A stretch of DNA of 39,032 nt from Clostridia bacterium. Its GTDB lineage: Bacteria; Bacillota; Clostridia; Oscillospirales; SIG627. The DNA is taken from positions 1-39,032 of the forward strand of contig JAFWBD010000053.1 in NCBI GenBank assembly GCA_017507325.1, in the 5' to 3' direction. Under the pieces are notes generated by a model that saw only the letters and a list, made by a program, of their open reading frames with translations, was not told the DNA's origin and ran no database searches. Of this stretch, positions 32,139 to 39,032 are shown piece after piece. The translations under genes and the position numbers were made by a program. The stretch's first letter is position 1. Each line of letters begins with the position of its first letter.

Positions 32139-32246
32139 ATGAAAAAAGAGTATCAAAAACCCCAAGCGGAAATCATTCATTTTAAAACGGAAGAAATTCT
32201 GAAGGACAGCATCGTCGTTCTTCCCGAGCACGAAATCGACCCGTAA
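32139..32246 (+). CDS. Small 35-residue peptide (KP-x-x-EIIxF type)
   Basis: A short gene 16 bases after the leucine-rich-repeat gene, with AAAGGA eight bases before the ATG and in a good position to be co-transcribed. The product begins MKKEYQKPQAEIIHFKTEEI and ends in PEHEIDP. It resembles short proteins of gut Firmicutes that read roughly Y-x-KP-x-x-E-hydrophobic-x-x-x-x-E-D/E-I-hydrophobic-x-S, usually unannotated and of unknown function. There is no signal peptide, cysteine or membrane segment. It could be a small regulator, a peptide signal precursor or a RiPP precursor; the sequence does not decide. A terminator follows. Confidence 0.7.
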   Translation: MKKEYQKPQAEIIHFKTEEILKDSIVVLPEHEIDP

Positions 32247-32295
32247 TCGGGATGCAAACAAAAGCAAGAAAGTGAAAACAGAATCAGTCCTTGAG

Positions 32296-32326
32296 GCGGG
32301 GAACCGTTTGCGGTTCTCCGCTTTTT
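32296..32326 (+). terminator. Terminator after the small peptide gene (GCGGGGAACCG family)
   Basis: GCGGGGAACCG (32296-32306) pairs with CGGTTCTCCGC (32311-32321), followed by T5. It is the second copy of the element at 25113-25144; only the loop differs (TTTG for ATTG). Confidence 0.9.
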
Positions 32327-32335
32327 CCACAAAAA

Positions 32336-32361
32336 AACCACGCCCGCAGCGTGGTTCTTTT
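32336..32361 (+). terminator. Second stem-loop after the small peptide gene
   Basis: AACCACGC (32336-32343) pairs with GCGTGGTT (32349-32356), followed by CTTTT. An A-run precedes it. It is a possible back-up terminator or one for the opposite strand. Positions 32362-32520 hold no gene. Confidence 0.6.
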
Positions 32362-32570
32362 AAGGGAGAGGGTTTATTTTTCTGTTTTGCGGGAGAGAAA
32401 AAGCTTGGTTCCTTCCGGGGCAAGGATGGCGAGGGTGCCGAGAGGGAGGAGGGCATTTTTCGCGGGCAAGACTCCTTTTGAAAAAACGGAAGAGTGGGTG
32501 GAAAATGGGACAGTGATTGGGATATAATGGGAGCAAGAATAGCAGGAGATCCCGAGAGGAGGCGATGAAA

Positions 32571-32999
32571 ATGAATCGAAAAGCCATTCCCTTGAGAGGG
32601 GAAGAAGTGATAGCAAGGCTGGAGGCGAGGGTCCAAAACGGCTCGGCCGAGGCGGCCTTTGCGTTGGCGGAGGCCTATCAATGGGGGTATCTGACCGAGG
32701 AGGATCCCGCGAGGGCGGAGCGCTTGTACCGCCGTCTCTGCCGCTCCAAAAGCCCTGCGGTGGCATCCCGCGGGTTTTACCGCTTGGGGCTTTTGTATTA
32801 TTACGGCTACAGAAACAAGGGAGAATCTCCCGAGGCGGGACTTTCCTTTGCTTTTGCCTGCTTTATGAAAAGTGCGATCAAATTTCCCAATCCGCCTGCC
32901 CTTTGCCGCTTGGGGGATATGTATCGCTACGGGCAGTACGTGGAAAAAAACGAGGCGGTGGCCTGCGAATTGTACCTCAAGGCAAGAAGGGGAGGGTGA
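32571..32999 (+). CDS. Sel1-like repeat protein
   Basis: A 142-residue soluble protein with Sel1-like helical repeats, which serve as protein-protein binding scaffolds. Repeat elements are AAFALAEAYQWGYLTEEDPA (about 28-47), YRLGLLYYYGYRNKGESPEA and CRLGDMYRYGQYVEKNEAVA. There is no signal peptide. The ATG at 32571 lies eight bases after AGGAGG, a better distance than the ATG at 32565 (two bases). A TATAAT at 32523-32528 is a plausible -10, but I see no -35 box. The 3' end overlaps the end of the opposite GIY-YIG gene by 23 bases, with no terminator between them. Confidence 0.8.
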   Translation: MNRKAIPLRGEEVIARLEARVQNGSAEAAFALAEAYQWGYLTEEDPARAERLYRRLCRSKSPAVASRGFYRLGLLYYYGYRNKGESPEAGLSFAFACFMKSAIKFPNPPALCRLGDMYRYGQYVEKNEAVACELYLKARRGG

Positions 33000-33333
33000 T
33001 CTCCTTTAAATACAGAGCCAGACAGGCCTTGGGATGGTGGATATAATCCTCCTTTTCGATCTGCGGAAGAAATTTCCAAAGCAGACGCGGATCGGAAATC
33101 AGGGCTTCCTTCTTCTTTTTGGTCAGGGTTTTCAGGGCGTATTCCAAGCGGGAGGCCATGGCGCGGTCCTCCGAGGACCAAAGCGCCTCCAGAGAAACCA
33201 AGGGGCGGCTGCGGGTATATTTGGCACAGCGCTTGCCGCGGCCTGCGTGCTCGGCCATACGGGTGAAGAGGTTTTTGGCGATACCGGTATAGAGCATACC
33301 GCCCTCCACGCGGATGATATAGGTGTAATACAT
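32977..33333 (-). CDS. GIY-YIG family endonuclease-like protein (YhbQ type)
   Basis: A 118-residue protein with a GIY-YIG nuclease domain. MYYTYIIRVEGGMLYTGIAK gives the two signature strands (YTYII and LYTGI), TRMAEHAGRG contains the catalytic Arg25, and EYALKTLTKKKKEALI holds the Glu. It is of the small stand-alone YhbQ/UPF0213 type, with a role in DNA processing that is not well defined. The start at 33333 has AAGGAG upstream; the frame extends to 33381 without a site. It has a good promoter on the minus strand. It converges with the Sel1-like gene and shares 23 bases with it. Confidence 0.9.
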   Translation of the reverse strand: MYYTYIIRVEGGMLYTGIAKNLFTRMAEHAGRGKRCAKYTRSRPLVSLEALWSSEDRAMASRLEYALKTLTKKKKEALISDPRLLWKFLPQIEKEDYIHHPKACLALYLKEITLPFLP

Positions 33334-33352
33334 ATTCCGTCTCCTTTTGGAA

Positions 33353-33381
33353 AGCATACCACAAAATCGCGGCAAGCTCAA
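33353..33381 (-). promoter_or_regulatory. Promoter of the GIY-YIG gene
   Basis: On the minus strand TTGAGC (33381-33376) and TATGCT (33358-33353) are 17 bases apart, and TG precedes the -10 by one base. The start point is expected near 33346, giving a leader of only about 13 bases. Confidence 0.6.
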
Positions 33382-33400
33382 GAGAATTTTGCAAAAGGAT

Positions 33401-33429
33401 TTGATTTTTTGCGGGAGATTTGTTACAAT
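33401..33429 (+). promoter_or_regulatory. Promoter of the second NlpC-like gene
   Basis: TTGATT (33401-33406) and TACAAT (33424-33429) are 17 bases apart, with TG two bases before the -10. It is back to back with the GIY-YIG promoter, 20 bases between their -35 boxes. Confidence 0.7.
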
Positions 33430-33481
33430 GAAAAAAACGTCTCTTTCCGAAACGTCAACGGAAAGACCGAAAGGAAAAACA

Positions 33482-34684
33482 ATGTTAACGAGTACCTTGC
33501 CGAAGACCCGCGGCGAAGCGGCCGCCCTCTCCCGCGTAAGGCAAATGACGGATCTTGTCTGGACGCCTTTGCGGGATATTCCCGCCTATATCGGAAAGGA
33601 GGAGCGATACGTGGTTTTGGAGGCGGGCGTTCCCTTGAAGGGGATTTTGTATTCCTCCACCGAGGATACGGACTCTTTTGTGGAGGAAAATATATCCCTT
33701 GAGAGCTTTTTATCTATGGTGGAAAATCCCGACAGTCAGCTTTACCGCGAGGGGCACGGCGTCTATTTTCGTGCCAATTGCGGTATGGTTTGCAACGGCC
33801 TTGTGCGCTATGCCTTCGGAATCTCCCATCGGGTGCCCACGGCTCTGTGGTTTGAGATGCCGGGAATGCGATTGATCGCGCCTGCGGGGGCATATACGGC
33901 ACGGGAGATCCGTCTTTGCGACGTTTTGCACGTGTATGACGAAGACCGCAAGCACGTTGCCATGATCACCGATCTTTTGCGGGATGAAGCGGGCGAGGTG
34001 GCGGAGATCGAGGTGTCCGAGGCGGTGCCGCCCTGCTGCAAGCGGGCGAGGTATACGCTTGAGGAATATTTTCAAAAATTTTCCCGTTTTTCGCTGTGCC
34101 GCTACGATTTTTTGGAAACGGTGCCGCCCTTTGAGGAAAAGGCCTGTTCCGCGCCCGATTGGGAGGGGAGGAAGAGACCGAATTTGGCGGTGGATCGGGG
34201 GAATTTTTCCAATTACCGCCTCGGAGAAGAGGTGGTTCTTTCGGTGTTTTCGGATCGGGACGACACGGTGGAGCTTTTCTGCGGGGATCGCTTGGTTCAA
34301 AGCTTTTTGGTGGGGCCGAGGGCGCTGTTTCCGCTGAAGCTCGAACGGGGATATTACACCGCCCGTCTGAAGGAGAACAAGGCTTCGGTGGAATTTGCCG
34401 TGGTCGGAGCGAAGGTTTCCCACAGGGTGGAGGGAGATTTATTGGTCGTTTCGGCGGATTCCTGCGATGAGAACAGCAGACTTTTGCAGGCGGATTTTCG
34501 GAAGAAGAAAAAGCGCGCGGCTCTTATGGCAGCATTTTTGGAGCTTTCTTCGGAGGAGCTTCAAACGGGCTGTTTTTTCCGCCCGATTCCCCCCAACGCC
34601 GTTTATTTCAAGCTGTATTTCGAGAATCGCTACGGTATTTGGACCTCCTCTCTTGTGGAAATCACCCCCGATGAATCTGTTTGA
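33482..34684 (+). CDS. Putative NlpC/P60-like (papain-fold) protein without signal peptide
   Basis: A 400-residue protein with a possible cysteine-peptidase fold. The order of motifs is VPLKGILYSSTEDTD (50-64), then ANCGMVCNGLVRYAFGI (98-114) with Cys104 in the nucleophile position, then DRKHVAMITDL with His158. It mirrors the pattern IPYQST..Cys..GHAMMV of the lipoprotein at 5191-6777. Residues about 225-390 are beta-rich and may form Ig-like domains. No signal peptide is seen, which is unusual for a wall-acting enzyme. I chose the ATG at 33482, seven bases after AAAGGA; an ATG at 33428 would lie inside the promoter. It could also be a non-enzymatic relative. The enzyme call is inference. 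Confidence 0.65.
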   Translation: MLTSTLPKTRGEAAALSRVRQMTDLVWTPLRDIPAYIGKEERYVVLEAGVPLKGILYSSTEDTDSFVEENISLESFLSMVENPDSQLYREGHGVYFRANCGMVCNGLVRYAFGISHRVPTALWFEMPGMRLIAPAGAYTAREIRLCDVLHVYDEDRKHVAMITDLLRDEAGEVAEIEVSEAVPPCCKRARYTLEEYFQKFSRFSLCRYDFLETVPPFEEKACSAPDWEGRKRPNLAVDRGNFSNYRLGEEVVLSVFSDRDDTVELFCGDRLVQSFLVGPRALFPLKLERGYYTARLKENKASVEFAVVGAKVSHRVEGDLLVVSADSCDENSRLLQADFRKKKKRAALMAAFLELSSEELQTGCFFRPIPPNAVYFKLYFENRYGIWTSSLVEITPDESV

Positions 34685-34694
34685 TAAAACGATT

Positions 34695-34724
34695 CCCTCT
34701 GCCCGAAAGCTTTCGGGCAGAGGG
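34695..34724. repeat. Perfect 30-base palindrome after the second NlpC-like gene
   Basis: CCCTCTGCCCGAAAG (34695-34709) is followed directly by its complement. It is centred on AAGCTT like the palindrome at 27016-27037. There is no T-run, so it would be a weak terminator, but as RNA it could form a stable stem protecting the 3' end. Confidence 0.6.
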
Positions 34725-34776
34725 GAAAGTCAAGGGTCAAGAGGCTTGGCGGCGGGTGTGAGAGAGGCGGCGGGTA

Positions 34777-34805
34777 TTGACAAAGGAAGAAATTTTTTGT
34801 AAAAT
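34777..34805 (+). promoter_or_regulatory. Strong promoter of the Rhs-type gene
   Basis: TTGACA (34777-34782) and TAAAAT (34800-34805) are 17 bases apart. The start point is expected near 34812, which leaves a leader of about 220 bases before the ATG at 35031. Confidence 0.85.
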
Positions 34806-34833
34806 GATATAAAGTGAAATAAAAGGGGGAGTC

Positions 34834-34998
34834 TTGCTTGACAATTCGAGATTTTTCGTTTCCCATTTCTCCTCATTTACCGTTTCGGGGAGTCCATCCA
34901 AAATTTCCGATATCATGCGCATTCCTGCCGCGCTTGCCGCGGTAGGGGTGCGCTTTGTGTTTTTACAAAATATGAGATACGCACGGGCCTTGTTTTGA
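34834..34998 (+). CDS. Possible 54-codon leader ORF
   Basis: A short frame within the Rhs leader: AAGGGGGAG is followed after two bases by TTG (34834), and it ends with TGA at 34996-34998, 32 bases before the Rhs ATG. The product would read LDNSRFFVSHFSSF near the start and RIPAALAAVGVRFVFLQN near the end, a moderately hydrophobic, basic peptide. The start codon is weak and the spacing is short. A stem (CTGCCGCG/CGCGGTAG, one wobble) lies in its second half. It may be a leader peptide or only a chance frame in a structured leader. Confidence 0.3.
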   Translation: MLDNSRFFVSHFSSFTVSGSPSKISDIMRIPAALAAVGVRFVFLQNMRYARALF

Positions 34999-35030
34999 AA
35001 ACAATGAAAACCGAAAGGAGCCGAAAGCAA

Positions 35031-38000
35031 ATGAAACAATTCTCTCTGACGTCAAAACTGATTTCCCTTTGTCTTGCCATTACCATTGCGGTGGCTTCCT
35101 TGCCCATGGCCGCCTTTGCCTTGGCGCTCAAGGAAGAGAAGCTTATTTATTCTCCCGATGCACTTTTTGAAAATATCCCGTCTTCCGAAAAAGAGCAAAA
35201 GCGCGAAATTGTGGAATTGGCAGAGCTGCGCTCTGCTACGGATAAATATTTCCGTTTGGAGGACGGAAGCATCTATCTTGCCCATTACGGTACCGACGTT
35301 CATTATTTGGATGAAGAGGGGCTTTGGCAAGATTTTGATAATCGTCTGTCCGTTTCGGGGAACGAAATTGCAACTGCCACCGCAAGGATCAAGCTGGCGA
35401 AGAAAATCGGCGGCAACGGCGAGCTTTTCACCCTCCACGACGGCAACCGCAAGCTCTCTCTTTCCCTTCTCGGTGCCAATAAAAAGGTCGAGGGCATTAT
35501 CACCAATCACAAAACGGAGCTTGGGGAGGATGCCACGAAGCTTCAGAAGATGACCGCCTTGGACCACGTTTCCTCTTCGGTTCTTTATCCCGATATTTTG
35601 GAAAACGCGGATCTGGAATACGTCATCTGCGGCTCCGATATCAAAGAAAATATCATTGTGAAAGCAAAGGGCGGGGAATACACGTATTCCTTCACCCTGT
35701 CCTTGAACAATCTTGTTGCCGCCCTGAATGAAAAGGGCGAGGTCATCGTTTCGGATTCCTCTACGGGTGAGGGCATTTACGTTATTCCTGCGCCCGTGAT
35801 GTGGGATGCCGACGGCGTTTTTTCCGAGAGCGTTACCACCGAGCTTTTCGACAACGGAAACGGAAAATACACCCTGACCCTCACCGCTTCCGCCGATTGG
35901 ATGAACGATGAGAATCGCGCCTATCCCGTCACCATTGATCCTCCCATCTATACCGCCACCTCCGAAGAAGCCTACCTCTCCGAATCCGTTCTTTCCCTTG
36001 CTTCGGAAGGAAAGAGCCATTGGAAAATGTCCTCGCTTCCTCAAATTCCCGCTTCGGCATATATTACGAAGGCGGAATTTTCCCTGCCCGCCGAGGCTTT
36101 GCAAGGCTTATCCGGCGCTCTTGCCGTATATGAGGTCCTCGGCGATCTGACGGATGCCAAAGCCGTATCCTCTGAGAAAGAAAAAATCGCAGAAGCATTT
36201 TCGGATTTTCAAACCATCCGATCTGCCGAAAAGGATCCCTATCTTTGGGACGTTACCCCCATGGTGAAAAAGTGGTATTTAGGGGAAAACTACGGCCTTG
36301 TGCTTGCGCCCGTCGGCGGGTCAGTCCTCGACAATACGGCAAAAGCCTCGTTGCAAAGCCTCCGTTCTGCCGTAACGCCTCGCCTTACCATTGAATATCG
36401 GGATATGAAGGGCGTGGAGGGCTATTGGTCCTTCTCCTCTCAAAGCGCGGGCTTTGCGGGCACGGGCTCGGTGAACCACGCCACGGGAAATCTCGTTTTT
36501 TCCATTCCCACGCTCACCACCGCCGATGCGCTTTTGCCCGTTACCCCCTCCTTGGTCTATAATTCCGCGCTGTCTTCCAAGGATTACGTTTCTTCGAACG
36601 CACAAACCGCCACCGCCTCCGCCATGGCACCCCGCGGGTTCAAGCTCAATCTGAACGAAACCCTCGTGGAAAAGAGTGCGACCAATGCCAACGGACAAAG
36701 CGAGACCTATTTTGTCTGGGCGGATGGCGACGGCACCGAGCACGTCTTTTTGAAAAATTCTTCCGCCGATATCTACGAGGATGAGGACGGCTTGCTTTTG
36801 ACCTTGGATGAAAACGAGGAAAGCCTTGTTTGTACGATTACGGACAGCCAAAAAACCGTTCGCACCTTTGTCTTGGGCGGCTCCGGATGGGTTCTTTCAA
36901 GCATTCGGGATCGAAACGGAAATGAAGTTCGTTTTACGCTGAATACCGCCAAGAAGCCCACGGCGATCAGCCTGATTCCAAACGGTATGAGCGCCATCGA
37001 GCAATTGAGATTGGCTTACAATTCCGACGGGGATCTGTATGCCGTTTGGAATCCCGCCTCCGGCGAAGGGGTGGTCTTCCGCACCTCTGCTTCCGCCGCT
37101 TCCACCGCCACCGTCACCTCGGGCGGCCATTATCTGCGCCGGGTCATCCGCGCCCACGGCGGCGTGACAGAAGACCATTGGCAAAGCTTCTACAATACCA
37201 ATTCCACCCAATCCACCTCGCGGATCACCGTGGATGCCGTGGCCGAATATACCTATGATTCCGCAGGGTATCTGACAGGCGCTGTAAACTGTCTCTCGCA
37301 GTATAAAATTACCTATGGCTACGATGCTTCCCATCGGGTCAGTGCCGTTTCGGAAACCGCTACCGCATCCAATACCGCAGGACAAAGCTTTACCCTTTCC
37401 TACGGAACCTCCTCCGCCGTCATCCGCACAAGCGGCAGCGATGATGTTCTGAATACCTCCGACGACCTTCTCACCACCTACGCCTTCGATTCCGAGGGAC
37501 GATGCGTTTCTTCTTATACCACCGATCCGAACCGCACCCAAATCTTTGGCGCCTCGGGCGGGCAGTACGTGGGCGAGGATAACGAGAAAGCCAAAAACAG
37601 CTTGAAATCCTCCGTTCAAACGGTACAGCAATCCTCCAATTACCTCTTGAACGGCGGCTTTGAGGAGGCCGCTTCCTCCGGATTTTCCCATTGGAACAAA
37701 ACGGGGCTTGTTTCCCAAAATGCCGGAATGCGCTTTGCCGATCATTATGCCGCCGCGCTGACCGTAAACGGAAGCACTGCGTCCTCCTCCCTTTCTCAAT
37801 ACGTGTATCTGGACAAAGGGGATTACACCCTTTCCCTGCAGATCAATTCCCACGAGGCCCAAGACGTTTCGGTCCTTTTGAAAGCGCAGTCTCTTGCCAA
37901 TTCCGCCCATACCGTAAGCCAAGAGATTCCCTTGAACGAGTATTACGCCGCGGGGGCATACGCCTTCTTTTCTTTGAATTTTTCCGCTGACCCTGCCGCT

Positions 38001-39032
38001 TCGGGAGGAAAAGAGCGCTTTCTGATCAGCATTACCCTGCAGGGCTTCTACGGAAGCACGGAAACGGTCTGGATCGATAACCTGATGCTCTCCAAAACCA
38101 CGGGTGCCGCGGAATACGATTCCCTTTCCACGGGGCACTTCGAGGCCTCCTCCGATACCGCTTCTCCCCAAAGCCTTTGGAGCATTTTGGACCATCCCTC
38201 CACACCGATCACCGTAGTCGATTCGGGCATTCCCGCCTTTGGTGACGTGCTCAAAGTTCAAGCGAACGCAAATGAGGTTCGCTTTGTTCAGCAGATCGCC
38301 TACGAGATCCCGCAGGATCTCATAGAAGATTTTGATAACGGCAATATTACCGCAGAAGAATTCGACCCGATTTTGTATACCGTTTCGGGCTGGGCAAAGG
38401 GAACGGCGCAATCCTATGCCGATTCCGCTCTCTTTGGAATCCGTGTCAAGATCAAATATTACGACGGCAGCTATAACGGCGATTCGGAAAGCTACGATTT
38501 CGCCTTTGATAGAGGCATCACCGATTGGCAGTTTATCGGTGGCGGCTTTGCCACCAATCCCGAAAAAGGGCTGGTGCAACAAATTACCGTGATGCTGATG
38601 TACTACGGCCACGCAGGGATAGGGTATTTCGATCAGATCTCTTTGGTGCAAAACGAATCCACCACGAATTTTTACCATTACAATGAGGCAGGGTATCTAT
38701 CCTCTTATCAAGGGGGAAATACCGTCACTTGGTACGATTACGATGCCAATTACAACGTGAGCCGTGTCATTTCCACCGATAAAACCGTTGTGGAGTATGA
38801 ATACGACGGGGTGGGCCGTCCGACAAGGGAAGTTCACAAGAGATACGACGGAATTTATCAAAGAGCCACCAATCAATTTTCCGGCTCGGTGTACGCTCTT
38901 TACGAGCAAAGCTATCAGTATAACGCCTTCGGTCAAATCATCGATCAGCGCCTTTATGATTCCGCCGATTCCACCAAGCGCTCCTATTCTCAAACGGCGT
39001 ATCATACCGCCGCGGGCTCTCACATTTTCGGA
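35031..39032 (+). CDS. Rhs/YD-repeat surface protein, N-terminal part (runs off the window)
   Basis: The first 1334 codons of a larger secreted protein; no stop is reached. A signal peptide (1-32, LISLCLAITIAVASLPMA) is followed by a region of about 470 residues with a DVTPMVKKWYLG element, as in DNRLRE-domain proteins. Rhs-type beta sequence follows, with EYTYDSAGYLTG and KITYGYDASHRV (about 738-770). A stretch with NYLLNGGFEEAASSGF (about 870-1030) and a second such unit to about 1200 look like carbohydrate-binding sandwiches inserted in the Rhs core. YD repeats resume with WYDYDANYNVSRV and EYEYDGVGRPTREV (about 1232-1265). The ATG at 35031 has GGAG ten bases upstream. The C-terminus, which decides whether this is a toxin, lies outside. 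It is probably an adhesin or Rhs-type shell protein. Confidence 0.9.
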   Translation, partial: MKQFSLTSKLISLCLAITIAVASLPMAAFALALKEEKLIYSPDALFENIPSSEKEQKREIVELAELRSATDKYFRLEDGSIYLAHYGTDVHYLDEEGLWQDFDNRLSVSGNEIATATARIKLAKKIGGNGELFTLHDGNRKLSLSLLGANKKVEGIITNHKTELGEDATKLQKMTALDHVSSSVLYPDILENADLEYVICGSDIKENIIVKAKGGEYTYSFTLSLNNLVAALNEKGEVIVSDSSTGEGIYVIPAPVMWDADGVFSESVTTELFDNGNGKYTLTLTASADWMNDENRAYPVTIDPPIYTATSEEAYLSESVLSLASEGKSHWKMSSLPQIPASAYITKAEFSLPAEALQGLSGALAVYEVLGDLTDAKAVSSEKEKIAEAFSDFQTIRSAEKDPYLWDVTPMVKKWYLGENYGLVLAPVGGSVLDNTAKASLQSLRSAVTPRLTIEYRDMKGVEGYWSFSSQSAGFAGTGSVNHATGNLVFSIPTLTTADALLPVTPSLVYNSALSSKDYVSSNAQTATASAMAPRGFKLNLNETLVEKSATNANGQSETYFVWADGDGTEHVFLKNSSADIYEDEDGLLLTLDENEESLVCTITDSQKTVRTFVLGGSGWVLSSIRDRNGNEVRFTLNTAKKPTAISLIPNGMSAIEQLRLAYNSDGDLYAVWNPASGEGVVFRTSASAASTATVTSGGHYLRRVIRAHGGVTEDHWQSFYNTNSTQSTSRITVDAVAEYTYDSAGYLTGAVNCLSQYKITYGYDASHRVSAVSETATASNTAGQSFTLSYGTSSAVIRTSGSDDVLNTSDDLLTTYAFDSEGRCVSSYTTDPNRTQIFGASGGQYVGEDNEKAKNSLKSSVQTVQQSSNYLLNGGFEEAASSGFSHWNKTGLVSQNAGMRFADHYAAALTVNGSTASSSLSQYVYLDKGDYTLSLQINSHEAQDVSVLLKAQSLANSAHTVSQEIPLNEYYAAGAYAFFSLNFSADPAASGGKERFLISITLQGFYGSTETVWIDNLMLSKTTGAAEYDSLSTGHFEASSDTASPQSLWSILDHPSTPITVVDSGIPAFGDVLKVQANANEVRFVQQIAYEIPQDLIEDFDNGNITAEEFDPILYTVSGWAKGTAQSYADSALFGIRVKIKYYDGSYNGDSESYDFAFDRGITDWQFIGGGFATNPEKGLVQQITVMLMYYGHAGIGYFDQISLVQNESTTNFYHYNEAGYLSSYQGGNTVTWYDYDANYNVSRVISTDKTVVEYEYDGVGRPTREVHKRYDGIYQRATNQFSGSVYALYEQSYQYNAFGQIIDQRLYDSADSTKRSYSQTAYHTAAGSHIFG

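Noticed and set aside
34737..35039. 100-codon minus-strand frame across the Rhs promoter
   Set aside because: It covers the -35/-10 boxes and leader, has no ribosome binding site and no recognisable domain.
36897..38678. Long minus-strand open frame (593 codons) inside the Rhs-type gene
   Set aside because: Glycine-rich shadow of a repetitive gene without a start site or known domain.

Overview
The window looks like chromosomal DNA of a spore-forming anaerobe of the Clostridia (Bacillota), probably an uncultured gut or rumen lineage. The evidence is a clear spo0A, sigma-A promoters with near-consensus boxes, strong purine-rich ribosome binding sites, lipoprotein signal peptides, and surface proteins of the BspA-like leucine-rich-repeat and Rhs/YD-repeat types. 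The genus cannot be told from the sequence. There are no rRNA, tRNA, transposase, phage or CRISPR genes.

Layout. 1-430: non-coding DNA with a long imperfect hairpin and an array of short hairpins. 432-5001: a clan GH-A-like glycoside hydrolase and an AraC regulator (both minus), divergent from a neutral-ceramidase-like hydrolase (plus); the two inner promoters overlap. 5191-9049 (minus): a lipoprotein with a possible papain/NlpC-like fold, a hairpin-rich spacer, serine O-acetyltransferase (cysE) and spo0A. 9050-10733: a spacer with two Spo0A-box matches, then a lipoprotein with two copies of one domain. 10759-25144: a surface-polysaccharide operon. 25206-32326: an orphan solute-binding lipoprotein, a 1616-residue three-module leucine-rich-repeat protein and a 35-codon peptide gene. 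32571-34684: a Sel1-like protein, a GIY-YIG protein and a second possible NlpC/P60-like protein. 34777 to the end: a strong promoter, a long leader and an Rhs-type protein that runs off the window.

The polysaccharide operon has 14 plus-strand genes. In order they are: initiating phosphoglycosyl transferase, FemAB/GNAT-like acyltransferase, GT2, TupA-like ATP-grasp, GT-B glycosyltransferase, UDP-GlcNAc 2-epimerase, DUF1919 protein, Wzy-like polymerase, GT2, Wzx flippase, UDP-glucuronate 4-epimerase, a galacturonokinase-like GHMP kinase, an NDP-sugar pyrophosphorylase and a NTP_transf_5 protein. This is a Wzx/Wzy-type assembly line. The acyltransferase and ATP-grasp suggest an amino-acid or acyl decoration. 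No chain-length regulator or attachment enzyme is visible. The middle part (about 11677-20877) is much more AT-rich than its flanks, as expected for an exchangeable cassette.

The most interesting proposal is the trio at 20894-23905. A galacturonokinase-like enzyme, a nucleotidyltransferase translationally coupled to it (ATGA overlap) and a UDP-glucuronate 4-epimerase could together salvage free galacturonate into UDP-GalA and UDP-GlcA for the polymer. Other points are a perfect cre-type site upstream of the operon promoter, Spo0A boxes upstream of spo0A, recurring hairpin/terminator families, a 35-codon peptide gene, and a 220-base leader with a possible 54-codon ORF before the Rhs gene.
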